A stretch of 64,000 bases of DNA. It comes from Turritopsis dohrnii. Lineage: Eukaryota; Cnidaria; Hydrozoa; Anthoathecata; Oceaniidae. The notes beneath the pieces are model-generated. The model did no database searches, was not told the origin of the DNA, and was given only the letters and a program-made list of their open reading frames with translations. A program made the translations under genes and the position numbers. Position 1 is the first letter of the stretch; every line of letters begins with the position of its first letter. Where the stretch lies: assembly GCA_027922465.2 (NCBI GenBank), contig BQMF02000006.1, positions 1,488,001-1,552,000 on the forward strand, in the 5' to 3' direction. This document shows positions 17,873-28,928 of this stretch, piece after piece.

Positions 17873-18523
17873 CTAAATGTCAACATAGGCGGGACATAAG
17901 TTCTCATTAAAGTAGAGTCTGAATTGATCAAGGCCAATTGAGGAGAAGTTTTTATTTTTGAGGTCTTTTCGTTTCTTTAAAAGTCTCACACAATTTTTCC
18001 GATTCACAAAGCGAACAATCGTTCGTTTAGGAAGAGCTTTAGGGTTGTTCTTAGGTGGCGGTAGTCTATGACACGCTTCTATGTCATCAGGAGAAATAGT
18101 TACATCCAGGTTATGACAGAGTTCAATAACTTTTTTCTCCAAATTCTCATCGGTGACATCGTCAGGTATTCCAGCGATTTCAATGTTATTGCGACGATTA
18201 TATTGGTTTTCCGCTGCAGCCTGACATTCAAGATGATATATTCTATTTTCCTGATCTTGTAATTTGTTCTCCAGATCAGAAATTTTTTCAAATATTTTGG
18301 CAGTGTTAGTACTTATCTCTGAGAGGATTTCTGTTCAGAATAGCTGTTGGTTGGCCTCCACTCTAGCAACAGACTTACGTAATTCACTTAAAAGATCGTA
18401 AATTTCACCCAAGTTTTCGGGGGATGAGATGTCAGGAAGTGGCAGAGAACTTTTGTGACAATTTGTGGAAGAATTTGACATGATGGTTACTTTCTTTTTC
18501 CTTTTCCTTGTGACTGCTGGCAT
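17873..18523 (-). pseudogene. LINE ORF1 (coiled coil plus RNA-binding type), one in-frame stop
   Basis: The ATG at 18523 begins a basic protein. A TGA at 18335-18337 interrupts the frame, which continues as a coiled coil (FEKISDLENKLQDQENRIYH), then IEIAGIPDDVTDENLEKKVI and a C-terminal part with EACHRLPPPKNNPKALPKRT. That order matches the L1-type ORF1 (transposase_22-like) layout of coiled coil, RRM and C-terminal domain, which binds element RNA. About 217 codons in all. It lies upstream of ORF2 of the same element. Confidence 0.8.
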
Positions 18524-19213
18524 CTAAAGTATAACACGGCTGTTGATATCGTAGATCAGATCTTACCAAAGTTTGATTAACTGCTTATAGTATAGCCAGG
18601 GCTTTATCACATAGGGGCGGTTTTTGGCGCAAAAGATCACTTGCGAGAAGACGTCCGACCTCGGCGGTGGTCAGTGCAGGCATGATTTCAAGCTGTGCTT
18701 CAAAATCCTAGTCGTTCACTTCATGAAAACAACACAAAAGTATTATGAAAATATAATATAATAATAAATTAGGAAAAAAAACATTCTGTCTCTCACCTAC
18801 AGTACCATGCTTTGACATGAGAAAAAAGCAAAGTCAGCTAATAATTGTATAGTGTATATGTATTTCGCCTTTAGTAATTATTTACAACATAGTCCATAAA
18901 ATCAAAAGATAACGTCATAAACGATAAAAGTTAGATAACTAATAAATGTCGATCCTAGTTCAGAGTCATCTAGTGGAAAAAAAATACTAGGCAGGGATCC
19001 CAAGAAAGCATCGTGCTTTATCGTGGGCACCCTTTACAATGTGGTATACGTAGATCTGGTTAAAATAGTGAAATATTTACAGAAAAAAGTCTTATCACGT
19101 ATCTTCAAAAGTCTTTACAATGTTAAATAAAAGTTACCAATGTTAGGAGTAATACAAGATATGGAAAAATATATACAGATATATAAATAGATATATAACG
19201 GAAAAGAGTTTAC

Positions 19214-20850
19214 TTAAAAAAAGACCTCACTTTCTTGTAGCTGTAGACAAAATTCTTTGCATTGTTTTTTAAATGCACTGTACGGTATATTTTGCAGTTC
19301 AATTTTTTGCTTGAGCAATGAATTCCATAATAGTGGCCCTCGATAGTTAATAGAGTACTGACACATTTTCTTAAATATTGATGGCTTATAAAAGGTGTTT
19401 TTCGCTGCCTTTGTATTGTATTTGTTTGCAGTTAACCTAAACTGATCTTTAAATATTTCTGGCACATTTGAATGTTTGACTCTGTGCATAAATAATAGTG
19501 TCTGATAAATATTCAATTGATAGACATTTAATAATTTTATTTCTTTCATGAGCGGCTGGGAAGGATAATACTTATCTTTAAAACATATAATTCGGGCCCC
19601 ATGCTTTTGCCGTCTATGTAAAGTCTTAAGTTTGGTCTTGTTGGTACTAGCCCAAGCAATGCATGCATAATTAATGTAAGAGTTTACAAAAGAAAAATAT
19701 AATTGTTTCATGCATGTTTTATTTACGAATCCTCTAACTTTGTATAATAATCCTAAGTTTTTTGATACTTTGCTTTCAATACAAGTTATGTGATCATTCC
19801 ATGTCAATTGTTCACAAAACCCCTAAAAAACATTTTGACATTTTCTCTTTTGATTACATTGCCATCGATTGTAAGCCGTGGAAGTTGTAAGGGGATGTCA
19901 TCTTGTCGTGCTGATGGATGAAAGAAACTATATTTTGTTTTTGAAGCATTTAAAGATAACCTATTGAAGTTAAACCATTGTTCAATACTTCTTAATTCGT
20001 TACTCATGATTCTAAATAGTTCTTTAATATCTTTATTAGAATAGAACAAATTCGTATCGTCAGCAAACATAATGGGTTGAATTTTTGCTGATGCCTTATG
20101 TAAGTTGTTAATGTAAATTAGAAACAATAATGGTCCTAGTATTGACCCCTGAGGTACTCCGCAATCAATCTTCAGTAAGTGCGAAAATGCGTTTTCTCCA
20201 TAGGAAATGTATTGTTTTCTGTTTGATAGATAACTTCTAAACCATTTTAAATAGTTTCCATTTATTCCAAAATAAGACAATTTGGAGAGGAGGATGTCAT
20301 GATTGACGGTATCAAAAGCTTTTTTAAGATCTATAAAAACCCCAAGTGTAAATTTTCTTTCATCAAAAGATTGTAAGATTTCTTTGGTAAGTTGCATGAT
20401 TGCATGTTCTGTGGAGGAATGTTTTTGGAACCCAAATTGTTTGTTATATAACAAATTGTTTTCAGTAATGTGAGTGTATACCCTGTTATACATGATCCGT
20501 TCTAAGATTTTTGAGAAGATTGGTAAGATTGATATTGGCCGATAGTTGCTTAGTACTTCTTTTGCTCCTGTTTTAAATGATGGTTTCACTTTGGCAATTT
20601 TAAGTTGGTTTGGAAAGCACCCATGCTGTATGGAAGTTTTAAAGATGTGAAATAGTGGCATTTTTATTTCTTCGTATATTGATTTTACTATGTTTACATG
20701 AATCTCGTCAAAACCATAGGCTTTGTTCTTTTTCAGTGATTGGAAAGCCTCCCATAGTTCATCAAACGTTAATTCTTTATATGGCATCGAAGTATTGCAC
20801 CAATCCAGATATTCAGTAAAATGTTTCTCACTTTGTGGAATTTTAGCTGC
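19214..20850 (-). pseudogene. LINE reverse transcriptase, frameshifted
   Basis: The reverse transcriptase core is read from about 20850 downward: KVKPSFKTGAKEVLSNYRPI, FGFQKHSSTEHAI, VFIDLKKAFDTVNHDIL, GVPQGSILGPLLFLIYIN and the catalytic FADDTNLFYS. Near 19806 the frame shifts and the thumb and C-terminal part continue (MTWNDHITCIESKVSKNLGL and following) to the stop at 19214. It lies upstream, in transcription terms, of the other LINE's ORF1 and so is a separate copy. The 5' end is missing: upstream of about 20850 the frame runs into a CCGT microsatellite. Confidence 0.88.
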
Positions 20851-20904
20851 TAATTGGTCAGCGCCGTAAGGTAGCTGATCTTTCATTTCCCCGTGTCTGT
20901 CAGT

Positions 20905-20940
20905 CAGTCCGTCCGTCCGTCCGTCCGTCCGTGTGTGTGT
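20905..20940. repeat. (GTCC)n/(GT)n microsatellite
   Basis: Seven or so GTCC units followed by GT repeats, directly upstream of the truncated reverse transcriptase frame. Confidence 0.9.
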
Positions 20941-21229
20941 AATGTTGCAGGTCTTTACGCCATAGTTCAACGCCCCTTATCGCTAACTTTAAATTTTTCA
21001 GTTCAAAATCAGAAAGTTTAAAGCACGAAGTGGATTTTCGGAAAATGTATCACTAGGGTGTGACGAAGTAAATATACTTCAATGCAAAAAGAGTCCTCTT
21101 CATTCGAATGAATAAATAAGTTATTTATTTTATTGCGCCCTCCCCCGCCCTTTGTTTTACTTACATGCACTACGGTGCATTCTGGGAGCGAAACGCTGGT
21201 AGAACTTATCAACAAGAACCAAGCCAAGA

Positions 21230-24200
21230 AGTAGATTATCTTGGTTCTGACTGTTGAATTAGGTTTTACAGATAATATAACAAGAGTATAATCTTATATT
21301 GAAGTGTATTGAATCAAGACATTAACAACCATGTATCCTAATTGGATGGGATAAAAAGTTGAAAGAAGAAAAAGTCAGGCAAGTTGGGTATTATTCTCAT
21401 GTCACTCAAATTATATGATTTCCTTTTCTCCAAAAAGCATTCATTATGTATGCTTAAAGATAAGATGTTAGATTACATACCTTAAGGGAAGACTAGGTGA
21501 TTGTTACTGAAGTTTTCTATTACCCCAAAGACCACAATTTGAGTATTTTACGAATGATACAACCTACCTTTAAAATATGTTTCGACATTTCTGTTGTCAT
21601 CATTAGTAGTAAAATTAAATTACAAGCTCAATCGTTTACGAGTATATATGTGTGTTATACAAGAAGTTCATGAGTAATTGGCCTTATTTCATGTTAAAAT
21701 ACAAAGGTTTAGACAAAGTAAGGTACGGTAAATGTAAACATTACAGTAGCAATAACACACATCAGCACATAAGAAGACAAGACAGAGACAAGAACATTAA
21801 AACAAAAACAAAAACATATTTTATTCATACTTATATTAATGCTGGAGAATTTCTATTAATTGCGGGATTTATTTTTGCAATTTTGCCATGAAATCGTAAA
21901 AATTTGCCCCACCATTAATAAGTTTTATCTTATGTTTAGTTCAAGATTTTTGGCAAATCCGCAAAACTGAATCCCATATAAATCACGATTTTTTTGAGGT
22001 TCAAATTCACTAAAATTTGTTCCATAATGAATTCTCCTGCAAACAATTTATACGAATTAAGGTAACATGTTTTACTTGCATATTTACATCAGGATTAATC
22101 CAACCCATATACAAACCTTACTTTAGGCCACCTATAATTAATCGTTCGTTCATAGTCATTTTTTATGCAAAAATCTCGATGCGGAATGCGGTGATTATTT
22201 GATTATTTTTCATTTTTATTTTTTTTATTTTTTATTTTTATTTACTTTTTATATGTTCACATTTCACATGAAAAAGTATTTACGAAAAGATCTAGAACAT
22301 ATTGATTTATAGGAACAGGGTATTCCATTGCTCCTTTTAAAAGCTTGTTATTTATAAAATACAGAACATAAACTAATGGGTTTTTCAAGGGCGCTTTGCA
22401 TTCTGTAAACAAATTTGACATTCCACAAGTTAACAAAAGTTTTATAAACACGTGATAAAATTCGGAACAGAAGCTCATTGGTATTGAAGCTTATCAACAA
22501 TTTTTGGTTATGTATATAGGTTTGTGGGGATTTTCAACTAATTCAGTAGACCGTGTTTGTAACGTTTGTAATGATTGCGTAGTTCAAACTAAAAATGAAA
22601 AAATTGAATCTGAAAAAAAAAACTAATTGAAAAATTGTGGAAAAAACTAATTGAAAAAATCTTGAACTTAAATTTGAAATAATTATGTATATAGTAAGTA
22701 ATAAACGTACCAGATGGCCTGTGTAGAATAGTGTGAAGTGAAAATTCTGTTGAAAAAAAATTGTTATGTCTTTCTTTTGAGTGCTTGTTTGAGATTGATG
22801 AACGAATGCAAAAGTAAAAAACTGACATAAAACGTAAAGTCCCTAGGGTAATAAATATAATAAATTAAGAAATGGGTAATTATGATAATCGTTTGTGCGT
22901 GAACATGTTATAAAAAGATTAAGCAAGGATGGAGATCCTACATAGTTTATGAACGTTTATAACGTTTATCGATTTTACCTCTCCAAGATTATATTGGTTA
23001 CTTCGCAACAATAAAAGAAGAAAAATCCTATTTTTTTCATGATTAAATAATCAAACTCGATGTGCAATTATTGAATTTTAATTCTGAATGCGTGCGGAAG
23101 ACTATGAACGAATGATTAATTATAGGTGGCCTTAATTTTAGGTGCATTTTGTTTGGTTCCACTAGTCTATAAAATACTAACATTTTCATTAGTATGGAAG
23201 CAACCTTTATTGAAGCTGAGTGTTCTCTTAGCAAGACAGTTTGCTTAATTCTGCCTTGTGAAATTTTGTGAAACAAAACATGCTGTGAAAAATGTTGTGT
23301 AATAAGTTGGAATTGTTTGTATACTTATGGATGCCTTTCCCCAAATTCTTTTAACTGTGTGTGTAGTGAACTAGCTACCAGAGATACTTTAAATGTTGGT
23401 CTTTTGTTGTTAGCGATGATCAGCAATCTTCCTAATTAATTCTGAATGCAAAAAGATGTTGGTCAATGAGCAGACACATCCATACTCATTAGTGGAAATG
23501 GCTTTTAGTTTCATTGACAGTATAGGACATGCAGTGTTTTTAATTTCCGACAGTTGGATTTGATTTGTGTTCAGAATTAGAAAAATTGACTGCACATCAT
23601 CTATTTGTTGTCATTTTCAACGTTTTTGTGCCATTATAAAAGATATTTGAAAATCAAACAAAATACAATTTATTTCAGATTTCCTTTTTAACCAGAGGAA
23701 AAGAAAAATTTATATTGAATTTCCATGAACTGAATTTTACCTTTTGTAGGAATGATAAATTTAGAGTTTAATTGACCATTACTGACTCACCTGCCACCAT
23801 GAAATAGAGAAATTCAGTAACTATTTTCCCTTCAGGTATGAATTAGAGTTGAAATTACGATGCTGTAATTCAAGTTTCTATAAGGTCTGAATTTTGTTAA
23901 ATGGAATTAATTAGAATGAATTGGTGCGTTGTACTGTACAGCTATACATAACGTTCTACTCTTTTTATTTAGTAATCAGCAACTGCTTGGCATTAGATAT
24001 TCATTTAAGCTCGTCTGAGGACCACTTAGTTGATAGAAACGAAAATTCATCTTCGTAATTAACCGAACACGTGAAAGCTGGAAAGTCCAACTTGTAAAAC
24101 TCAAATTTGAGGCTTAAATAAAATCGATTAAAGTATCAAAGTTGTAGTTGTTCTTGCCCATATGATTTCTGTTGATGCGTATCGTATTACCGTATGTAGT

Positions 24201-24883
24201 TTATATGCTGCCACAAAAATCTTGGAACTAATAAGGAAAAGGATTTAGTTGACTGTTGCGGAAGCGCACATTTACCTTGATATTGAGTTAAGGCAACTTC
24301 TGTTCGATGAATCCATTAGAAAAAAATGCGCATGTTAAAGGTTATATGGCTAAGCAAATTTGTGTTTTTGGTGTCGATGAGATGTATTTAGATCGGATAT
24401 TAAATAATTAGAGGTACTGTATGCAATGTCAGGCTTCTTCGGTTATTATTCATTCAACGACTTTGTGAAAAAAATTCAAGGGCCCTTTTTATCACGAGAG
24501 GTTTTAATATGTCTTTGTTTAGGGCGAATGGATTTCCATTTACGATTAGCATATTCACGAAACGAATAGGGGTTTACCAGATACTACTCAAACTGTATTT
24601 TGAAATACTAGTGATTTATTGTGAAGTAATTATATATAATCTTGATTTTTCAGCAGACAGTTTGCGCTGACCTTAAGGCCTATGGGCCTCTTGTTTACTT
24701 CCTACATTAGTATAGTAACTAGTATCCCGTGTAAAAATTCTTTTACGGGTTTTAGTTCTGAAAATGACATCTCAAAAATGGTGTTGAAAAATTAATTTAC
24801 AAAATGATAAATAGAAAGTGCATCAATGTTGAAGTCACTCCTTCGTGTCAATGACGCAGACCATAAAAATGCCACTTATTTTC
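21230..24883. other. AT-rich interval without recognisable genes
   Basis: Only short chance frames are found, none with domain-like sequence or plausible splice structure. One inverted-repeat pair (22125-22157 and 23100-23132) is listed separately. The interval probably consists of decayed repeats. Confidence 0.6.
22125..23132. repeat. Inverted 33-bp repeat pair about 0.94 kb apart
   Basis: AGGCCACCTATAATTAATCG...TTCATAGTC at 22125-22157 reappears in reverse complement at 23100-23132 with one mismatch. A weaker match (ATGCGG, GATTA) continues inward. It could mark the ends of a degenerate non-autonomous transposon, though no clear target duplication is seen. Confidence 0.5.
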
Positions 24884-24886
24884 TTA

Positions 24887-25903
24887 AGCTTGGTTCCCAC
24901 TGCGGCGATGATCGCTATCGCCCTTAATTCATCGTCGACGATGAGTTTGGTGGGAATGCTTAAGTTCATCGCCCATCTCAAAAAGTTGGGCGACGAACGC
25001 AAAAATGAAGGGCGATGAATATCAAAACGTTTTGATATTCATCGCCTTGATTCATCGCCCAACTTGGTGATCTTTTCATTATGTCGGAAAAGATGAAAGA
25101 TTTAACAAAGGACACATTTGATGTATTAGAAAATTTAAAGTGATTTGTTTATGTTTTCTCTACCGCGTGGTGCAAAAAGTACAACTTGTAATGCACTCAG
25201 TAGTACAAGTATAGTACATGACATAGGTAAATAATAGATGTATTCTTATTCAAAAAAATATTTTTGAAAAGTATAATAAGAAACCATGGGTTCTTATTAA
25301 TTTGCTCTTTGAAGAATTCAAAATTTAGTTTTTGTTTGTGGCTTGTTGTCGAAAGAGCGGAGAAATCTATTTCAATAAAAATGCCAAAACAAACGTTTGA
25401 TTTACAAGACGACGAACTTCTTGCAATCGAAGTTCAAAATTACAAATGCCTTTATGATAAGACTTCCAAAGGCTACAAAGAAAAAGATCGTGTTATCAAC
25501 GCATGGAATGCAGTAGAAACAGCTCTTCAAATACCAGAAGGTAAGTTTGAAAATATTTCTTTCTTAAGATATAATATACCGTCATATTGTCTATTCATAT
25601 GGTGTCAAGTGGAACAACCTAAGTGTATCAATCTATCATATTCATGAAATAAGAGATTTAACTATTCTTTTGATCAGGTGATGGTAAAAAACGGTTCGCA
25701 AACTTGAAGAAACGGTACAGTAAGAGTACAATAACGGTACAGTACTTCACAAGAGCTTTTACTACACTGTCAAAAAATTCAAAAGCGATGAAAAAAACCA
25801 CCAGTGGGAATGCATCGACGATGAATTTTAGGCGATGAGTTTTGCACGACGAATCTTATGGACGATGAGCGATGAGACTCATCGCCGCAGTGGGAACCAA
25901 GCT
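24887..25903. mobile_element. Harbinger-like non-autonomous DNA transposon (1,017 bp) with TTA target duplication
   Basis: The ends AGCTTGGTTCCCACTGCGGC at 24887 and its reverse complement ending at 25903 form a terminal inverted repeat of about 27 bp, and both sides are flanked by TTA (24884-24886 and 25904-25906). A 3-bp TWA duplication is the signature of PIF/Harbinger elements. Subterminal GATGA/TCATCG motifs recur at both ends, and a perfect 36-bp palindrome lies at 25011-25046. It carries only the MADF gene at 25381-25838; no DDE transposase is present. Confidence 0.8.
25381..25838 (+). CDS. MADF-domain DNA-binding protein of the Harbinger-like element (two exons)
   Basis: Exon 1 runs from the ATG at 25381 to 25540, followed by the donor GTAAGT. 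The acceptor at 25676-25677 (TTTTGATCAG) opens exon 2 at 25678, and the phases agree, leading to a TGA at 25836. The spliced frame gives an MADF-type domain: ELLAIEVQNYKCLYDKTSKG, then YKEKDRVINAWNAVETAL in exon 1, and RFANLKKRYSK in exon 2. In Harbinger elements a Myb/MADF-like partner protein helps the transposase bind DNA and enter the nucleus. The domain is complete but short (about 106 residues), so it may be an intact partner gene carried without a transposase. Confidence 0.72.
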
Positions 25904-25906
25904 TTA

Positions 25907-27085
25907 GAAGTTCTAGATACGCGCTGTGCATCCGCTATTTTCACTCTCTAAAATATATTGCATCCCGTGTAAAATATTTTTATGGGTTTTGATTCAAAAA
26001 ATGGCTACCAAAATTTTAATCACGGAACGATGTTTAGAAAGTACATCCATCTGATCTGAAAAATACAGTTACCGAGAGGTCGGCGATCAAACATTACAGC
26101 CCTGTTCACCAATGTTGTGGACCCTTAAAAATGTAGTTCTCGAGATATCTTCCGAAAAGCGCCTTGTTTGATTCGAGATGCAATGCAATGGTTCCTCGTG
26201 TTAAAAAAATGTAACGTCAAAATGGAAAAAAGTACTCCTCACCCTTTTAATTAAAACTCTTTAAGTATTCCAGCTAAAGCATTTTTACGTGTTCATTATC
26301 AACACTGCACCTCTGAACATAAACATCTTCTTACTTGGAAGATCTGAAACACATAAAAAATTATCATAATAAGCCCTTTCACAATACGATAAAGAAATAA
26401 ATTATGCGTACATGAAAACAACAGAAAGACTGAAATGGCCGTGACTGTTCATGGAACCCGTAACGTAAACAGAAGCCAAACACGTGTCAAAATATGAATT
26501 ATGAACAAATTTATACCTTCTAGTGATTTTCTTTTTACGAAGCTAAGATCGGATACCAATATAGAATATTGTTCTTCACCAACCCAGAACGTCATTCATT
26601 TCTTCAATCGTGTTGATGATGATGGTCGGTGGGAGGGGGGTACGTATATGTTTTTCTATAGTAAAGTCTTATATTTTCTTAAAAAAGCGCTCTAATTTTC
26701 TCTCACCCTCCGTTGCGGATGTTCTGACTAAATGTAATAGTTTGAGACCACCCTTTTGTCAAAAGTTGCGCACGCGCACATGTGTTTATTTATTTTGTTT
26801 CTTTTATTTATTGTTTGATGTGGTATGCAAGTGGTATGTTTTGAAGTATAACTTATAGTCAGCAAATTGTGAATTAACGGTTGCTAGGTGTAGGATGTAT
26901 TACAATAGGTTTTGGTTCATTGTTTATTTTTAAAAGTTAATGTTACAATGAAAGTAAAACATAACAAGTAAATATTGATATATAACCTTAGTAACCAAGA
27001 GTAAATAACTGTATCGTCGTCGCGTAAAAGAAAAATTAAAACCAAATTAAAAATAAAATTATCATCCATACAATCATAAATACAA
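25907..27085. other. Interval without recognisable genes
   Basis: A phrase near 25967 (CCCGTGTAAAATATTTTTAT) resembles one at 24726 on the other side of the Harbinger-like element, so both flanks may come from one older repeat. No domain-like frame is seen. Base composition becomes markedly more A/T-rich towards 27000. Confidence 0.5.
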
Positions 27086-27833
27086 TCATATCCATATTTC
27101 TTTAAGAATGTTTGTTTCCAGCAATAAATGTTTTGATTTATGTAGTTGTCGTGTTTCCATAAACTTCAATGGATTCTTTTGAATTTGTTGGTTTAATACT
27201 TTAAGACAGTCTTCCTCACTTTTTCCAGGCATAAACACAGTACCTGAAAGTAAAATCTCATTTTTTATTTCATTATTAATTGTTTTTGGACAATATGGTC
27301 GACCACGATAATGAATAATTAACTTGCAATTGCAATATTCACAAAAACATCTTTCACATGCCTGAGAATTTAAAAAATTCACAGGTTTTAATGAATTTAA
27401 ACAAACATGGCATTTTGGGATAAGTTTGTTTCTTTTCATTGTATTCCAGAGTTGTAGTGTTTCACCATTAATATTAATAAGATCATCTTCATCCTCCTCA
27501 TCCTCATTTCCCTTATATGCTTCTGTCATAAAGTATGATGCATGAAATCGGCATTGTCTTTTTGTTTTACCATCTGCTTGACAAAGTTCATTGACAGTGA
27601 CATTGTTTTCTTCTTCCTTTCCTGTTAGCTTTGTCAAGGTCGATCCCATTGTTATTGTTATTGTTGTTGGTGTTTTGTTTAATGTAATACTTTAGTAATT
27701 CCGTTCTGTCAATAAGTGGTACTGGTAAATATTGAAAACAGTAATTACAACGTTTATCTCTATTTAAATAGTAACTTAATTGAATTTCTTTCGGTGTGTT
27801 AACTTCGTCGTATTTTGTAATTTCACCTGACAT
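27086..27833 (-). pseudogene. Cys-rich zinc-binding-type protein of the AT-rich element, frame shifted in an AAC tract
   Basis: The ATG at 27833 begins MSGEITKYDEVNTPKEIQLS and includes CNYCFQYL. It runs into an Asn tract and ends at 27588. A second frame (ATG 27649 to 27086) overlaps it by 62 bp and contains CRFHASYF, an acidic EDEEDEDD patch, CHVC, CERCFCEYCNCK and YCPKTINNE. The Cys spacing suggests several zinc sites. The simplest reading is one gene whose frame changed in the AAC/AAT microsatellite near 27650-27675; two overlapping genes are the alternative. I recognise no family. Confidence 0.55.
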
Positions 27834-27846
27834 CTGTATTTATTTT

Positions 27847-28077
27847 TTATGGTACTTTTGTTAATACTTTCTTTGTCACTGCCTTTCCGACTCTATTTAA
27901 CCGTCTGTTTGTTGCATTATCTTTATACTTTTGTTTTGTTTGCCTTTTACACATCTTATACCTTTCCTTACCGCATTTATCATTTAAACGTACAAAAGAC
28001 GGCTGTATTTGTTGTTGTGATAATAGAGGAGGACGTGTTTTATTAAGTCGTGGCACTGTTGCTTTTGTTCTTGCCAT
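27847..28077 (-). CDS. Small basic protein starting MARTK (76 aa)
   Basis: The ATG at 28077 begins MARTKATVPRLNKTRPP. The rest is Lys/Arg/Gln-rich (KCGKERYKMCKRQTKQKYKD, RRLNRVGKAVTKKV) without hydrophobic core, so it is probably a DNA-condensing or nucleolar-type protein. The first residues after Met, ARTK, equal the start of the histone H3 tail. It lies 13 bp from the Cys-rich gene on the same strand. No family recognised. Confidence 0.55.
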   Translation of the reverse strand: MARTKATVPRLNKTRPPLLSQQQIQPSFVRLNDKCGKERYKMCKRQTKQKYKDNATNRRLNRVGKAVTKKVLTKVP

Positions 28078-28164
28078 ACCACTTATTGTTCCTGTTTTCC
28101 GTATGTGAAAAATTAATAAAAAAAAATTAAAAAGGTAATTATTTAATTAAAAATATAGATTTAC

Positions 28165-28248
28165 CTATATACCGTCTTTTGCACCTGCAACCGCTCGCGG
28201 ATACCGCAATAAATCAATTGTTCTCAATACACGTTTCGTTCTTGCCAT
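28165..28248 (-). CDS. Short MARTK-starting frame (27 codons)
   Basis: ATG at 28248, stop TAG at 28165. It begins MARTKRVLRTIDLL; its first 15 bases equal those of the 76-residue gene at 28077 except for one synonymous base (ATGGCAAGAAC then A or G). The stop is followed by GTAAAT, so it may be a first exon or a decayed duplicate rather than a complete gene. Confidence 0.35.
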   Translation of the reverse strand: MARTKRVLRTIDLLRYPRAVAGAKDGI

Positions 28249-28374
28249 CAAATGTTAATATTAACCTTTTCATGTGTATGTTAGTAATGAAAATAAATAA
28301 AAAACATACGTTTTCATTTATATATTGTATAAGGAGGTGTGTAAATATTTTACTTATTTATTTCTATTGTTTTA

Positions 28375-28395
28375 AAACACTATAAAAAGGGTGAA
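28375..28395 (+). promoter_or_regulatory. TATA box for the plus-strand gene block
   Basis: CTATAAAAAGG at 28380-28390 lies 62-72 bp before the ATG at 28452. It fits a core promoter for RNA polymerase II driving the gene at 28452. Confidence 0.6.
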
Positions 28396-28451
28396 ATTTG
28401 GAACCAAAAAGACATAATCAATTGTAGAACATAGTTGTGTGTCAACTAATT

Positions 28452-28892
28452 ATGTCAAGTATAATGGATGTTGCTGACGAAGTAGGTGTAGTTAATATGA
28501 ATACACAAATGACAAAAGCACGTAAACACTTTGCAATTACAAAAGCAATATGGGAGAAATTAACTGAAAGTGAAAAATTAACTACTTTAAATAAATACAA
28601 ACAGGAAGTTGGTGAAATTGAAAAAGTTAAAAGAAAAAGTAATTTAAAAAAGAAGACAAAGAAGGGGAAAAAGATTGGTGATGCTGATGATGATGATGAT
28701 AATATTGACATTGATTTTAATAATGATGATGATGATGATGATGATGTGGATGATGGTGAAGGTGATGGTAATGATGATAATGAGGGCGATATTGTTGTTG
28801 TTAAAAAGAAGAAGAAAATCGTTAAAAAGAATGGTAAAAGAAATAGTAAGAAAAGAAAAAGAGTTGTTGTAATAGATGATTCTGATGATGAC

Positions 28893-28928
<36 letters not shown>

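Larger units (their letters stand above)
16537..18540 (-). mobile_element. Non-LTR retrotransposon (PHD/endonuclease type), cut by the Polinton
   Basis: On the minus strand an ORF1 (18523-17873) precedes an ORF2 whose PHD finger and endonuclease start are present (17360-16537). The endonuclease frame breaks exactly at the Polinton end, in the GDFNINLL motif. The reverse transcriptase half expected on the far side of the insertion is not found left of 1590. Bases 18541-18720 upstream of ORF1 may be its 5' leader. The PHD-plus-endonuclease order recalls CR1/L2-like LINEs. Confidence 0.8.

Noticed and set aside
25264..25380. N-terminal extension of the MADF gene
   Set aside because: The frame is open but begins with a non-ATG codon, and the ATG at 25381 directly precedes the domain.
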